Origin: Bradyrhizobium sp. 164
Lineage (GTDB): Bacteria > Pseudomonadota > Alphaproteobacteria > Rhizobiales > Xanthobacteraceae
DNA length: 64,000 nt
NCBI RefSeq assembly: GCF_023073715.1
Contig: NZ_JADPKA010000050.1
Span: 304,623-368,622 of the forward strand
Direction: 5' to 3'
The notes under the pieces were generated by a model, which was given only the letters and a program-made list of their open reading frames with translations, did not search any database and was not told the DNA's origin. This document shows, piece by piece, positions 34,460-43,047 of the stretch; within the stretch, counting starts at the first letter, position 1; every line of letters begins with the position of its first letter. The translations under genes and the position numbers were made by a program.

Positions 34460-35737
34460 ATGAATGCCGAGACGCAGCAGAGGATTCTTGACGCCGTCGA
34501 CGCCGGCTTCGAAGCCCAGCTTGCGACCACCCGCGATTTCGTCGCGATCCCCTCGACCCGCGGGGCGGAGGGACCGTGCCAGGACATGATCGGCGACCTC
34601 CTGCGCGAACGCGGCTATGAGATCGACGACTGGCACATCAATATCGACGACCTCAAGGATCTGCGCGGTTTTGGCCCGATCGAGCATGATTTTTCGAAAG
34701 CGCGTTCGGTGGTTGGCACCTACCGTCCGCAAACGAACGTTGGAAAATCGCTGATCCTCCAGGGGCATTGCGACGTGGTGCCGGCAGGTCCGCTGGAATT
34801 GTGGGATACGCCGCCGTTCTCGCCCGTCATCAAGGACGGCAAGATGTTTGGCCGGGGTGCCTGCGACATGAAGTCGGGCACGATCGGTGCGCTCTACGCG
34901 CTGGATGCGATCAAAGCCGCGGGCTTGAAGCCTACGGCCCGGATCCACTTCCAGTCCGTGATCGAGGAGGAGAGCACGGGCGTCGGCGCGCTCTCGACGC
35001 TTCAGCGCGGCTACCGCGCCGATGCCTGTTTCATTCCGGAGCCGACCGGCGGCAAGATGGTGCGCTCTCAGGTTGGCGTGATCTGGTTTCGCCTGCGCGT
35101 GAAGGGCCATCCGACCCACGTTGCCTTCGCCGGTTCCGGCGCGAACGCAATCATGGCGGCCTATCATTTGATCCAGGCCCTGCAAAAACTCGAGATCGAA
35201 TGGAACGAGCGCGCCAAAGCCGATCGTCACTTCAGGACGCTCAACCATCCCATCAATTTCAATCCCGGCATCATCAAGGGCGGCGATTGGGCCTCCAGCG
35301 TGCCGGCCTGGTGCGACGTCGACTGCCGGATTGCCGTGTTGCCGGGCTGGTCGATCGCCGAGCACCAGAAGGAGATTTTGGCATGCGTCGCGGCCGCTGC
35401 GCGCAACCACCGCTTCCTCGCCAACAACCCGCCGGAGATCGAATGGTCGGGCTTCCTGTCGGAGGGGTATGAACTGACTGACGCCGCCGCACCCGAGGCC
35501 GCGTTCGGCAAGGCCTTCAATAAGGTCTACGGTGGCGCAGTCGAGGACCTCGTCTTCACCGCACTCACCGATACCCGCTTCTACGGCCTCAATCATGGCA
35601 TCCCGAGCCTGTGCTTCGGCGCGAGCGGCGGCGAAATGCACGGCTTCAACGAGTTTGTCGAGCTGGAGTCGCTGAAGAAGACCACCAAGGCAATGGCGCT
35701 GTTCATCGCGGAGTGGTGCGGAGTGGAGAAGGCGTAA
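34460..35737 (+). CDS. M20 family ArgE/DapE-type deacylase
   Basis: A 425-residue binuclear zinc hydrolase. Metal ligands are visible: LQGHCDVVP, GRGACDMKSG (Asp bridge), VIEEESTGVGAL (catalytic Glu-Glu) and PEPTGG, plus the C-terminal ASGGEMHGFNE His. The internal dimerisation lid lies between about 195 and 300 (RVKGHPTHVAF). Such enzymes deacylate N-acyl amino acids or diaminopimelate precursors; without neighbours in such a pathway the substrate is open. It begins 55 bases after the PPOX-like gene, same direction. Confidence 0.9.
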   Translation: MNAETQQRILDAVDAGFEAQLATTRDFVAIPSTRGAEGPCQDMIGDLLRERGYEIDDWHINIDDLKDLRGFGPIEHDFSKARSVVGTYRPQTNVGKSLILQGHCDVVPAGPLELWDTPPFSPVIKDGKMFGRGACDMKSGTIGALYALDAIKAAGLKPTARIHFQSVIEEESTGVGALSTLQRGYRADACFIPEPTGGKMVRSQVGVIWFRLRVKGHPTHVAFAGSGANAIMAAYHLIQALQKLEIEWNERAKADRHFRTLNHPINFNPGIIKGGDWASSVPAWCDVDCRIAVLPGWSIAEHQKEILACVAAAARNHRFLANNPPEIEWSGFLSEGYELTDAAAPEAAFGKAFNKVYGGAVEDLVFTALTDTRFYGLNHGIPSLCFGASGGEMHGFNEFVELESLKKTTKAMALFIAEWCGVEKA

Positions 35738-35760
35738 GCAACCGCGCTTGCCCTCTCTGC

Positions 35761-35847
35761 CGTCAGCGAGGAGCGAAGCGACGAAGCAATCCAGACTGCC
35801 GCCGCGAGAGATTCTGGATTCGCTTCACGGCGCTCGCAGTCCTGGAA
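35761..35847. repeat. Dispersed palindromic intergenic repeat, family A, copy 2
   Basis: GCGAGGAGCGAAGCGACGAA begins at 35766 and continues with GCAATCCAGA, as in the copies at 9.13 and 38.93 kb, with the inverted arm TCTGGATTCGCTTCAC at 35812. One arm has an extra base, so this copy is diverged. Confidence 0.8.
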
Positions 35848-36017
35848 TGTGACGGCGGCTCCTCAGGGCAAAGGACATACCTTGCCGGTGCGATCCGCTG
35901 TCCGAGGCACAGGCGCGGATCAATCCTTTAAGCTTAAAACAAAGACTAGGATGGCGGCCCTGCCAGTGGCAGACTGGCCTCCGTCGCAGAGGCCTTAAGT
36001 CCGCCGAGGAAATCACG

Positions 36018-36827
36018 ATGCGCGATTGGGATGATGCTTATGCCAATTCGGCCCGTATCCCCGGCGCGGACAAAATGCCGGCACTGTGGGCGGAGCGGGC
36101 GGCGGCTTACCGTGCGGGGTTGAGGGATTTTCGTCCCGACGTCGCCTACGGCGCCGGTGAGCGGCAGCGCCTCGACCTGATCCTGCCCGAGGGCGACAGC
36201 AAGGGCCTCGTCGTGTTCGTGCATGGCGGCTACTGGATGCGCTTCGACAAGTCAGCCTGGACCGATCTTGCCGAAGGCGCAAGGCATCATGGCTGGGCCG
36301 TGGCGCTGCCGAGCTACACGCTGACACCGGCCGCGCGCATCTCCGACATCACTGCCGAGATCACCGCCGCGGTCGCTAAGGCGGCCTCGCTGGTGGCAGG
36401 GCCGATCCGGCTCGCCGGCCATTCCGCCGGCGGCCATCTGGTCACGCGCATGCTGTGCGACGACAGCCGGCTCGAGCCCGCCGTCTACGACCGTATTGCC
36501 GGCACGCTCTCGATCAGCGGCCTGCACGATCTGCGGCCGCTCTTGAAGACAAGGATGAACGAGACCCTGCGCATGACCATGCAGGAGGCGACGCTCGAGA
36601 GCGCGGCGCTGCATCTGCCGCGGGGGCAGTCGCCTGTGACGGCCTGGGTCGGCGGCAACGAGCGCCCTGAATTCATCCGCCAATCCGACCTGATGGCCAA
36701 CGTCTGGACCGGTTTCGACGTGCCGACGCACCTCGTCATCGATCCCGGGCTCAACCATTTTACCGTGATCGACGGGCTTAAGGATCCGTCGTCGCCGATC
36801 ACCGCGCGTCTGATCGGCCTCGACTGA
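36018..36827 (+). CDS. Alpha/beta hydrolase, probable kynurenine formamidase (HGGxW type)
   Basis: A 269-residue hydrolase. The oxyanion-hole motif HGGYW at residues 69-73 is the signature of eukaryote-type arylformamidases; nucleophile S136 lies in LAGHSAGGHL and the His in DPGLNHFTVIDG. It is the first of three genes (this, kynA, kynU) that convert tryptophan to anthranilate and alanine; here it would hydrolyse N-formylkynurenine. It is not related to the metal-dependent KynB of other bacteria. Spacing to kynA is 34 bases. Confidence 0.85.
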   Translation: MRDWDDAYANSARIPGADKMPALWAERAAAYRAGLRDFRPDVAYGAGERQRLDLILPEGDSKGLVVFVHGGYWMRFDKSAWTDLAEGARHHGWAVALPSYTLTPAARISDITAEITAAVAKAASLVAGPIRLAGHSAGGHLVTRMLCDDSRLEPAVYDRIAGTLSISGLHDLRPLLKTRMNETLRMTMQEATLESAALHLPRGQSPVTAWVGGNERPEFIRQSDLMANVWTGFDVPTHLVIDPGLNHFTVIDGLKDPSSPITARLIGLD

Positions 36828-36861
36828 CGAGGCGAGGGAAGATGGATCGAGAGGACCTATC

Positions 36862-37701
36862 ATGACGTCCAGCGATTACGATCCTGCAAGCGAAGGCGCC
36901 GAGACGGATTTCGCCCGGCGCATGTCCTACGGCGACTACCTGGCGCTGGACGCGATTCTCGGCGCGCAGCATCCGCTCTCGGAAGCGCATGACGAGATGC
37001 TGTTCATCATCCAGCATCAGACCACGGAGCTGTGGATGCGCCTTGCCATCCACGAGCTCAGCGCCGCCCGCCGCGCCATCGCCAGGGACGAGGTGCAGCC
37101 CGCGATGAAGATGCTGGCGCGGGTGTCGCGCATCTTCGAGCAGCTCAATGGCGCCTGGGACGTGTTGCGGACGATGACGCCGAGCGAGTATACGCGCTTC
37201 CGCTCGCAGCTCGGGCAGTCCTCGGGCTTCCAGTCGCGACAATACAGGCTGATCGAATTCTTGCTCGGCAACCGCAACCACGCCATGCTCAAGCCGCACG
37301 CGCACGATGCGGAGACGACGAAGCTGCTCGAAGCCGAGCTCGCGACCCCAAGCCTATATGACCAGGTGCTGCGGCTTGTTGACCGCAACGGGCTCAAGAT
37401 GCCTGCGGCCGTGCTGGCCCGCGACGTCCGCGAAACCCACAGTTTCAACGAAGGCGTGCTCCAGGCCTGGCGTATCGTCTACGAAGCGCCGGAGACGCAC
37501 TGGACGCTCTATGAGCTCGCCGAGAAGCTGGTCGATTTCGAGGACTATTTCCGCCGCTGGCGCTTCAACCACGTGACAACGGTCGAGCGCGTGATCGGCT
37601 TCAAGCGCGGCACAGGTGGTACCGGCGGCGTCAGCTATCTCAAACGGATGCTGGAGATCGAGCTATTCCCCGAGCTCTGGCGCGTGCGTACGATTTTGTA
37701 G
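36862..37701 (+). CDS. kynA: Tryptophan 2,3-dioxygenase
   Basis: A 279-residue heme dioxygenase opening the indole ring of tryptophan, the first step of kynurenine catabolism. The segment FIIQHQTTELWMR contains H52, which contacts the substrate, and the proximal His lies in WRFNHVTTVERVIG near residue 236. FRSQLGQSSGFQSRQYRLIE and GTGGTGGVSYLKR complete the family fingerprint. Length matches bacterial TDO. AGAGGA precedes the ATG. It follows the formamidase-like gene closely and is followed by kynU after 2 bases. Confidence 0.97.
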   Translation: MTSSDYDPASEGAETDFARRMSYGDYLALDAILGAQHPLSEAHDEMLFIIQHQTTELWMRLAIHELSAARRAIARDEVQPAMKMLARVSRIFEQLNGAWDVLRTMTPSEYTRFRSQLGQSSGFQSRQYRLIEFLLGNRNHAMLKPHAHDAETTKLLEAELATPSLYDQVLRLVDRNGLKMPAAVLARDVRETHSFNEGVLQAWRIVYEAPETHWTLYELAEKLVDFEDYFRRWRFNHVTTVERVIGFKRGTGGTGGVSYLKRMLEIELFPELWRVRTIL

Positions 37702-37703
37702 AA

Positions 37704-38912
37704 ATGGCCATGACCAAGCTACGCGTCTACGACGACACCAAGGCTTTGTTCCATCTGCCCGACGGTGTGATCTATCTCGACGGCAATTCGCTCGGCGCGC
37801 TGCCGCTCGGCGTTGCCGAGCGCGTCAATCGCGTCATCACGGCCGAATGGGGCAATGAGCTGATCCGTGCCTGGAACACCGCAGGCTGGTATGCCCAACC
37901 GCGTCATGTCGGCGATCGCATTGCGCGACTGATCGGCGCCGAAGCCGGCTCCGTGATGGTCGGAGACACGCTCTCGCTCAAGGTCTACCAGGCACTCGCG
38001 GCTGCGCTCGATATGAACGCGTCGCGCAAGGTAATCCTGTCGGACACCGGCAATTTCCCGACCGACCTCTACATGGCCGAGGGCCTGATCGAAACGCTTG
38101 GGCGCGGCCATCGATTGCGTCTGGTGGCGCCGGAAGAGATCGAGGCCGCGCTGTCCGAGGAGGTCGTGGTCCTCTATGTCACCGAGGTCGACTACCGCAC
38201 CGGCCGCCGCCATGACATGGCGAAGCTCACCGCGAAAGCGCGTGCGCTCGGCATCGTCACCGTCTGGGATCTCGCCCATTCCGCCGGCGCGCTGCCCGTC
38301 GATCTCTCCGGCTGCGGCGCCGATTTTGCTGCGGGCTGCACTTACAAATATCTCAACGCCGGCCCCGGTGCGCCGGCCTTTCTCTACGTTGCGCCGCGCC
38401 ACGCCGACAATGCCCGCGCCGCTCTGTCGGGATGGATGGGCCATGCCAAACCGTTTGCGTTCGAGCTTGCCTATGCGGCGGCCGGCGGCGTCGAGCGCAT
38501 GCGTGTCGGAACGCCGCCAGTGCTGGCGATGGCGGCGCTGGAGGCCTCACTCGACATCTGGGATCGGATCGACATCCGTGAGGTCCGTGCGCGTTCGTTG
38601 GCGCTCGGTGATCTCCTGATCGCCGAAGTCGAGCGTCGCTGCCCGTCTCTGAAGCTGGTGACCCCGCGCGCGCATGAGCGCCGCGGCTCGCAAGTCTCCT
38701 TTGCCTTCGACGGCGGCTACGCCGCCATGCAGGCGCTGATTGCCCGCGGCGTCATCGGTGATTTCCGCGCGCCTGAGATCATGAGGTTCGGGATCACGCC
38801 GCTTTATATCGGTGAGGATGAGATCGTCGGAGCCGCCGAGATCATCGAGGAGGTGATCGTAGGCGAGGTGTGGCGCCGGCCGGAGTATCAGGTCGTCAAT
38901 GCGGTGACGTGA
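37704..38912 (+). CDS. kynU: Kynureninase
   Basis: A 402-residue PLP enzyme cleaving kynurenine to anthranilate and alanine. Features: LDGNSLGALP N-terminus, DSLSVNLYK-like GDTLSLKVYQALAAAL, VWDLAHSAGALPVDLSG with the PLP-Asp, and Schiff-base K215 in GCTYKYLNAGPG. It begins with ATG two bases after kynA, so translation is coupled. The three-gene operon gives tryptophan to anthranilate, which could feed NAD-independent catabolism. No regulator is adjacent. Confidence 0.96.
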   Translation: MAMTKLRVYDDTKALFHLPDGVIYLDGNSLGALPLGVAERVNRVITAEWGNELIRAWNTAGWYAQPRHVGDRIARLIGAEAGSVMVGDTLSLKVYQALAAALDMNASRKVILSDTGNFPTDLYMAEGLIETLGRGHRLRLVAPEEIEAALSEEVVVLYVTEVDYRTGRRHDMAKLTAKARALGIVTVWDLAHSAGALPVDLSGCGADFAAGCTYKYLNAGPGAPAFLYVAPRHADNARAALSGWMGHAKPFAFELAYAAAGGVERMRVGTPPVLAMAALEASLDIWDRIDIREVRARSLALGDLLIAEVERRCPSLKLVTPRAHERRGSQVSFAFDGGYAAMQALIARGVIGDFRAPEIMRFGITPLYIGEDEIVGAAEIIEEVIVGEVWRRPEYQVVNAVT

Positions 38913-38931
38913 GGAAAGACGCCTCCACAGG

Positions 38932-39018
38932 CGTCATTGCGAGAAGCCCGTGCGACGAAGCAATCCAGAATCCCTCCACAGAGGCAGCCTGGATTGCTTC
39001 GCTTCGCTCGCAATGACG
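38932..39018. repeat. Dispersed palindromic repeat, family A, copy 3, with terminal inverted repeats
   Basis: CGTCATTGCGAG (38932-38943) and CTCGCAATGACG (39007-39018) are perfect 12-bp terminal inverted repeats bounding an 87-bp element. Inside it, GACGAAGCAATCCAGAATCC and TGGATTGCTTCG pair again. It lies between kynU and the convergent corrinoid-binding gene. The best preserved copy of the family in the window. Confidence 0.88.
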
Positions 39019-39027
39019 GCGGAGGGA

Positions 39028-39810
39028 TCACGTCCCCCACAATGCCATCACGACCGCATCGAGCCCATCCGTCAGCGCTGCCGGTCCCGGCTGCAAGATG
39101 ATCGGCGACTTGATTTCCACGATGCGGCTGTTGCGCACCGCCGGAATCTCACCCCAGCCTTCGCGCGTGCGGATACGGGCAGGGACAACCTTCTTGCCGC
39201 ACCACGACGCGAGGATCACATCGGGCGCTGCCTCGCGCACCATCTCCGCCGACACGATGCGGTCCTTCGCCGCCTGCCGCGATCGCAACTCCGGGAACAC
39301 ATCCCCGCCGCCGGCGATTTCGATCAACTCGGAGACCCAACCGATGCCCGAGATCAGCGGATCGTCCCACTCCTCGAAATAGACTCTTGGCCGGACCGAG
39401 GGCCGGGGCGTTGCCGCGATCGCGGCGAGGCGTCGCTCAAAACCTTGCGCGAGGTTCTCCGCGCGCTCGGCCGCACCGACAAGCGCACCAAGCGTGCGGA
39501 CCATCGCCAAGATTCCGGCGACGTCACGCTGGTTGAAGACGTGGACGTTGACACCGGCCAGGACGAGATCTGCGACGATGCCGGCCTGCAGATCGGAGAA
39601 GGCCAGCACCAGCTCTGGCTCCAGCGCCAGGATCTTTGGGATGTCGGCCGAGACGAACGCCGACACCCGTGGCTTCTCCCGTCGCACCTGGGGCGGGCGC
39701 ACGGCATATCCGGAGACGCCGACGATGCGGTCCTGCTCGCCGAGCAGGTAGAGTGTTTCGACCGTCTCCTCGGTCAGGCAGACGATGCGGTGCGGGGGGA
39801 AGTGGCGCAT
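39028..39810 (-). CDS. Corrinoid/iron-type periplasmic binding-protein fold, BtuF-like, without signal peptide
   Basis: A 260-residue class III binding-protein fold: RIVCLTEETVETLYLLGEQD, VGVSGYA, LEPELVLAFSDLQA and a long helix between lobes match BtuF-type cobalamin-binding proteins. There is no signal peptide (MRHFPPHRIVCL), so it is cytosolic here. No BtuC or BtuD gene is adjacent. It might be a cobalamin-sensing or substrate-handling protein, or a clipped gene; an alternative upstream start with a signal is not visible. The gene is convergent with kynU. Confidence 0.8.
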   Translation of the reverse strand: MRHFPPHRIVCLTEETVETLYLLGEQDRIVGVSGYAVRPPQVRREKPRVSAFVSADIPKILALEPELVLAFSDLQAGIVADLVLAGVNVHVFNQRDVAGILAMVRTLGALVGAAERAENLAQGFERRLAAIAATPRPSVRPRVYFEEWDDPLISGIGWVSELIEIAGGGDVFPELRSRQAAKDRIVSAEMVREAAPDVILASWCGKKVVPARIRTREGWGEIPAVRNSRIVEIKSPIILQPGPAALTDGLDAVVMALWGT

Positions 39811-39928
39811 GCGAGCAGCCTATGCACAATGTCGGCGCCGATGTCAGCCCGCCCATTACCTTGGATGTCATTGCTTTGCCGCACGAAGCAATTCACGTTG
39901 AGACAACAAGGAATTGGAAGGAGATCCG

Positions 39929-40330
39929 ATGACGCCGCTCGAGAAACTTAAAGTCATGAAGATGCCGTTCGCCGAGCTCAAAGGCGTCGAGTTCGTCGAG
40001 GCCGAGAAGGACCGCGTGGTGGCGCGGATGACGGTCAGGCCCGACCTCTGCACGCTTCATCACACCATCCATGGCGGCGCGGTGATGGCGCTGGCGGATT
40101 CCGTCGGTGCGGCTGCGACCGTGATCAACCTGCCGGACGACGCCAAAGGCACCACGACGCTGGAAAGCAAGACCAACTTCATCGGTGGGGCCAAAGAGGG
40201 AACCACGGTGATCGCGACCGCCACCCCGGTCCACCGAGGCCGGCGGACCCAGGTCTGGACCACCCGGCTGGAAACCGAGGACGGCAAGCTTGTGGCCATT
40301 GTGACCCAGACGCAGCTCATCCTCGTATGA
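39929..40330 (+). CDS. PaaI-type hotdog thioesterase
   Basis: A 133-residue single hotdog-fold protein. The helix and strand CTLHHTIHGGAVMALADSVG contains the HGGAVMALAD motif of the PaaI/4HBT thioesterase family; the last strand LETEDGKLVAIVTQTQLI is normal. It probably hydrolyses acyl-CoA esters, but the substrate is unknown. ATG 39929 is set by AAGGAGA six bases upstream. It is divergent from the corrinoid-binding gene. Confidence 0.88.
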   Translation: MTPLEKLKVMKMPFAELKGVEFVEAEKDRVVARMTVRPDLCTLHHTIHGGAVMALADSVGAAATVINLPDDAKGTTTLESKTNFIGGAKEGTTVIATATPVHRGRRTQVWTTRLETEDGKLVAIVTQTQLILV

Positions 40331-40480
40331 ATGAGGGTCCTTGATTTTGTTAACGAAATGGTCGCGTCCGGTGCCACTTACTTGGGCACGCTCGCATCTT
40401 GAAAAGCTTGTTGCGATGCACAATATAGGCGGCCTAGGGATTCGAACGCCTCCTCGAGGGACACCAAGAGGAGTTTTGAC

Positions 40481-41086
40481 GTGGTACTTGAAGAGACCGT
40501 CCGCACCGCTCCGGGCTATGTACGGACCTTGATCCAGCAGGAAGAATTGCCGCTCCTGCGCGACCATCTGCTGAGACTGGATCCCGCAAGCCGGCACGAC
40601 CGTTTCAACGGTTTTCTCGACGACAGCTTCATCGAGCGTTATGCCGCCCGCTGCGCCGATGACGGCACTGTGATCGTCGCCTACATTGTCGATGGCATGG
40701 TCCGCGGTGCGGCCGAGCTGCATCCGCCGGAGGATGATTCGCTGCCTGAGGTCGCCTTCAGCGTGGAGGCTTCCGCTCGCCGCCAGGGCGTCGGCACCGT
40801 ACTGTTCCGCCGTCTGATCGCGGAAGCGCGCTGGAAGGGCTATAAGCGCCTGCGCATCACCACCGGCGCCGAGAACCACGCCATGCGGGCGCTCGCCAGG
40901 AAGTTCGGTGCGCATCTGGCTTTCCGCCACGGCGAATCGACCGGGACGATCGACCTCACCAAGACAACCGAGGCCGAGCTTGCCGATCTCGCGGCTTCGC
41001 CCTTCACAGCCGGCCGGGCCTTGCTCAGCTTCAACTCGACCTGCTGGAAGATCATCTCCAGCATCTACGGCAGTCGCGCCGCATAA
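40481..41086 (+). CDS. GNAT family N-acetyltransferase
   Basis: A 201-residue acetyltransferase. After a polar N-terminus, GMVRGAAELHPPEDDSLPEV gives beta2-3, FSVEASARRQGVGTVLFRRL carries the Q/R-x-x-G-x-G/A acetyl-CoA loop, and HAMRALARKFGAHL the C-terminal helix. GTG 40481 is the start: AGAGGAG lies upstream. A perfect terminator follows the stop at 41092. Substrate unknown. Confidence 0.88.
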   Translation: MVLEETVRTAPGYVRTLIQQEELPLLRDHLLRLDPASRHDRFNGFLDDSFIERYAARCADDGTVIVAYIVDGMVRGAAELHPPEDDSLPEVAFSVEASARRQGVGTVLFRRLIAEARWKGYKRLRITTGAENHAMRALARKFGAHLAFRHGESTGTIDLTKTTEAELADLAASPFTAGRALLSFNSTCWKIISSIYGSRAA

Positions 41087-41091
41087 GACAG

Positions 41092-41120
41092 AAAGCGGAC
41101 CGGCAGGGCCGGTCCGCTTT
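41092..41120. terminator. Bidirectional rho-independent terminator
   Basis: AAAGCGGACCGGC (41092-41104) pairs perfectly with GCCGGTCCGCTTT (41108-41120), loop AGG. Ends in TTT on one strand and starts with AAA, so it could serve both the rightward GNAT gene and the leftward gene ending at 41147. Confidence 0.85.
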
Positions 41121-41146
41121 CGTAGTCTGGGCAACGAAATGAGCGC

Positions 41147-41452
41147 TCAGGTGCCGGTGCGCTTGTCGTTGCCGAAACGGCGGACGACGCGGCGCTCGAC
41201 CACCACGGAGCGTTGCGCGCCCTGTTCGCCGGCGATCACGCGGGTTGCGGTGATGCGGCTGTTGGTGCGGGCCTGCTTCTTGACCTCGGCCTGCACGACA
41301 TCGAGCGGCATGCCCATCAGCGCTGCTGCGATCTCGGCCTGCTGCTCCTGGTCGTCGGTGATGCCGACGGCGGCGAAGATCGCCTCGTCCAGGGTGGGCG
41401 GATCGTGACGCACGCGCCGCGTGCCATATTTGGTATTCCAGTCTGCGCTCAT
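41147..41452 (-). CDS. Conserved hypothetical protein, 101 residues
   Basis: A soluble 101-residue protein: DPPTLDEAIFAAVGITDDQ, an amphipathic helix (EIAALMGMPLDVVQAEVKK), then a basic C-terminus (VVVERRVVRRFGNDKRTGT). No catalytic motif, membrane segment or signal is seen. Codon use is normal for the region. It is convergent with the GNAT gene across a shared terminator. I do not recognise the family. Confidence 0.65.
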   Translation of the reverse strand: MSADWNTKYGTRRVRHDPPTLDEAIFAAVGITDDQEQQAEIAAALMGMPLDVVQAEVKKQARTNSRITATRVIAGEQGAQRSVVVERRVVRRFGNDKRTGT

Positions 41453-41546
41453 AACGGCCTCGTTTGATGCCGGGATACCTAGTGCCGCTAATGTTGCATT
41501 GCAATATGGAATCGGTGTGGCATCTCAGCTATGCACCGGTCGGGTG

Positions 41547-42239
41547 TCAGGGCGGTGACGCGACACCTGCACCGAGTTCAATCCCTTGCTGTGGCCAGCG
41601 TTTCAGTGCCGCGTGCCCCGCTTCGGTGAGCCCGTAGATTCCCCGTTCAGCACGTGCGAACCAGCCATACACATTGTTAAGCAAGATCTTGCCGGCATCG
41701 GGACAGCGTTCGCGCAACTCGCTCACTCGCCGGGGGCCTTCGGCGAGGGCGGAGGCGCAGGCCAGCGCCTGCTGCCGGTAGGCCGTCATGATCGGGGCAC
41801 GAGTGCTGCCGCCGAGCACGGGATCGCCCTGCCGGCGCTGATGTTCTGCGACGAGCCGCGAGCGAATCTTCGGCTCGCGGCGCGGCGCCGCCGTCGGCGG
41901 CTTCACCAGCACCTCGACCTGGCCGCGATCGGTGACCCCGAGCATGCCGAAGCCGAGCCGGCGGCACAGATTGCGATAGCGCGCATCGCTCTCACGCCCT
42001 TTGCCGCGGGCCGACATTCTGGCGGCGATCCAGATCTCGTCGCCGGCCGGCGCGCGGTCGACCGCTTGAAGGATCAGCTCGAGATTGAAGGCGAGCTTGA
42101 GCTCGCCGATGACCACGACAGGTGGATCGCCGGCGCTGAGGCCCACGAGATCGCAGCCGCCGATCTCCCCCTTCACGGTGAAGCCGAGCTCTTCGAGGAA
42201 GCGTTTGACGGGCAGATAGAGCGCGGTTTCCAAAGACAA
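41547..42239 (-). CDS. DUF2161-type protein (PDDEXK-nuclease-like core)
   Basis: A 230-residue protein. The N-terminal half LYLPVKRFLEELGFTVKGEI, IGGCDLVGLSAGDPPVVVIG, then ELKLAF resembles the DUF2161 family, whose G-E-L-K-L strand fits a PDDEXK-like fold; the Asp-Glu-Lys set D (in GGCD), E and K (in GELKL) is present. The C-terminal half RRVSELRERCPDAG and FARAERGIYGL forms a winged-helix-like region. The biological role is not known. The start is TTG 42239, weakly supported. Confidence 0.75.
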   Translation of the reverse strand: MSLETALYLPVKRFLEELGFTVKGEIGGCDLVGLSAGDPPVVVIGELKLAFNLELILQAVDRAPAGDEIWIAARMSARGKGRESDARYRNLCRRLGFGMLGVTDRGQVEVLVKPPTAAPRREPKIRSRLVAEHQRRQGDPVLGGSTRAPIMTAYRQQALACASALAEGPRRVSELRERCPDAGKILLNNVYGWFARAERGIYGLTEAGHAALKRWPQQGIELGAGVASPP

Positions 42240-42344
42240 GTTCCGTGTGTGACGTCCGATCGGAGAATCAGTGCAGGCAGTTTAGAGCCTTCTCGGCTCC
42301 GATTGAATCATTGCCGTCTGGCAGAGACTCGGAACGCGATCCGC

Positions 42345-43028
42345 CTACACCCGCCCACCCACCGGAATCAGCGCGCCGGTGACGCCGCTCGCGGCATCGC
42401 TGGCGAGAAACAGGATAACTTCGGCGAGCTCCTGCGGCGTCACCCATTTGGAGAAGTCGGCTTTCGGCATGTCGGCACGGTTGGACTTGGTGTCGATGAT
42501 CGACGGCAGCACCGCATTCACGGTGACCTTGCCTTTCAACTCGTTGGCGAGTGCCTCGGTGAGGCGATGCACGCCTGCTTTCGAGGCCGCATAGGGGCCC
42601 ATGCCGGAGCCTGCCTGGAGCGCGCCCATCGCGCCGATGTTGACGATGCGGCCGGCCTTGGAGGCGGCGAGATGCGGCAGCGCCGCGCGCGAGGTGTTGA
42701 GCGCGGTCAGGACATTCAGCGCATGCATGCGTTGCCAGGTCGCAACATCGCCGTCGCCGACGGTTTCGAAGGCGAAGCCGCCGGCGATGTTGATCAGCGC
42801 ATCGAGCTTGCCGAAGTGCTTTGCCGCCGCCTCGATCGCCGTCTTCGCCTGCGTCGCGTCGGACAGGTCGACGCCGCCGATCTCGATGCTTTCAGGCGTT
42901 GCGGAGCCTTGTGAAGCCGCGTGATCGATGCGGGCTGTGCGCGCGCCGCGCGACTGCGCAATCTCCGCAACGACCTTGCCGAGCACGCCGCGCGCGCCGG
43001 TCACGATCAGAACCTTGCCTTGCATCAT
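42345..43028 (-). CDS. Short-chain dehydrogenase/reductase
   Basis: A 227-residue classical SDR. Cofactor motif TGARGVLG at 11-18, NIAGG at about 82-86, and the catalytic YAASKAG Tyr-Lys with a Ser upstream are intact. IGGVDLSDATQAKTAI suggests NAD preference, weakly. Length is short for the family, with the usual C-terminal PVGGRV. It lies just downstream (20 bases) of a tyrosine-phosphatase gene in the same direction, so they may form a pair, without an obvious shared role. Confidence 0.9.
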   Translation of the reverse strand: MMQGKVLIVTGARGVLGKVVAEIAQSRGARTARIDHAASQGSATPESIEIGGVDLSDATQAKTAIEAAAKHFGKLDALINIAGGFAFETVGDGDVATWQRMHALNVLTALNTSRAALPHLAASKAGRIVNIGAMGALQAGSGMGPYAASKAGVHRLTEALANELKGKVTVNAVLPSIIDTKSNRADMPKADFSKWVTPQELAEVILFLASDAASGVTGALIPVGGRV

Positions 43029-43047
43029 CGATCTCCCGGCACGCCGC

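Noticed and set aside
34412..35641. Antisense frame of 409 codons over the M20 deacylase gene
   Set aside because: The deacylase has complete metal motifs on the plus strand; the antisense frame is noncoding.
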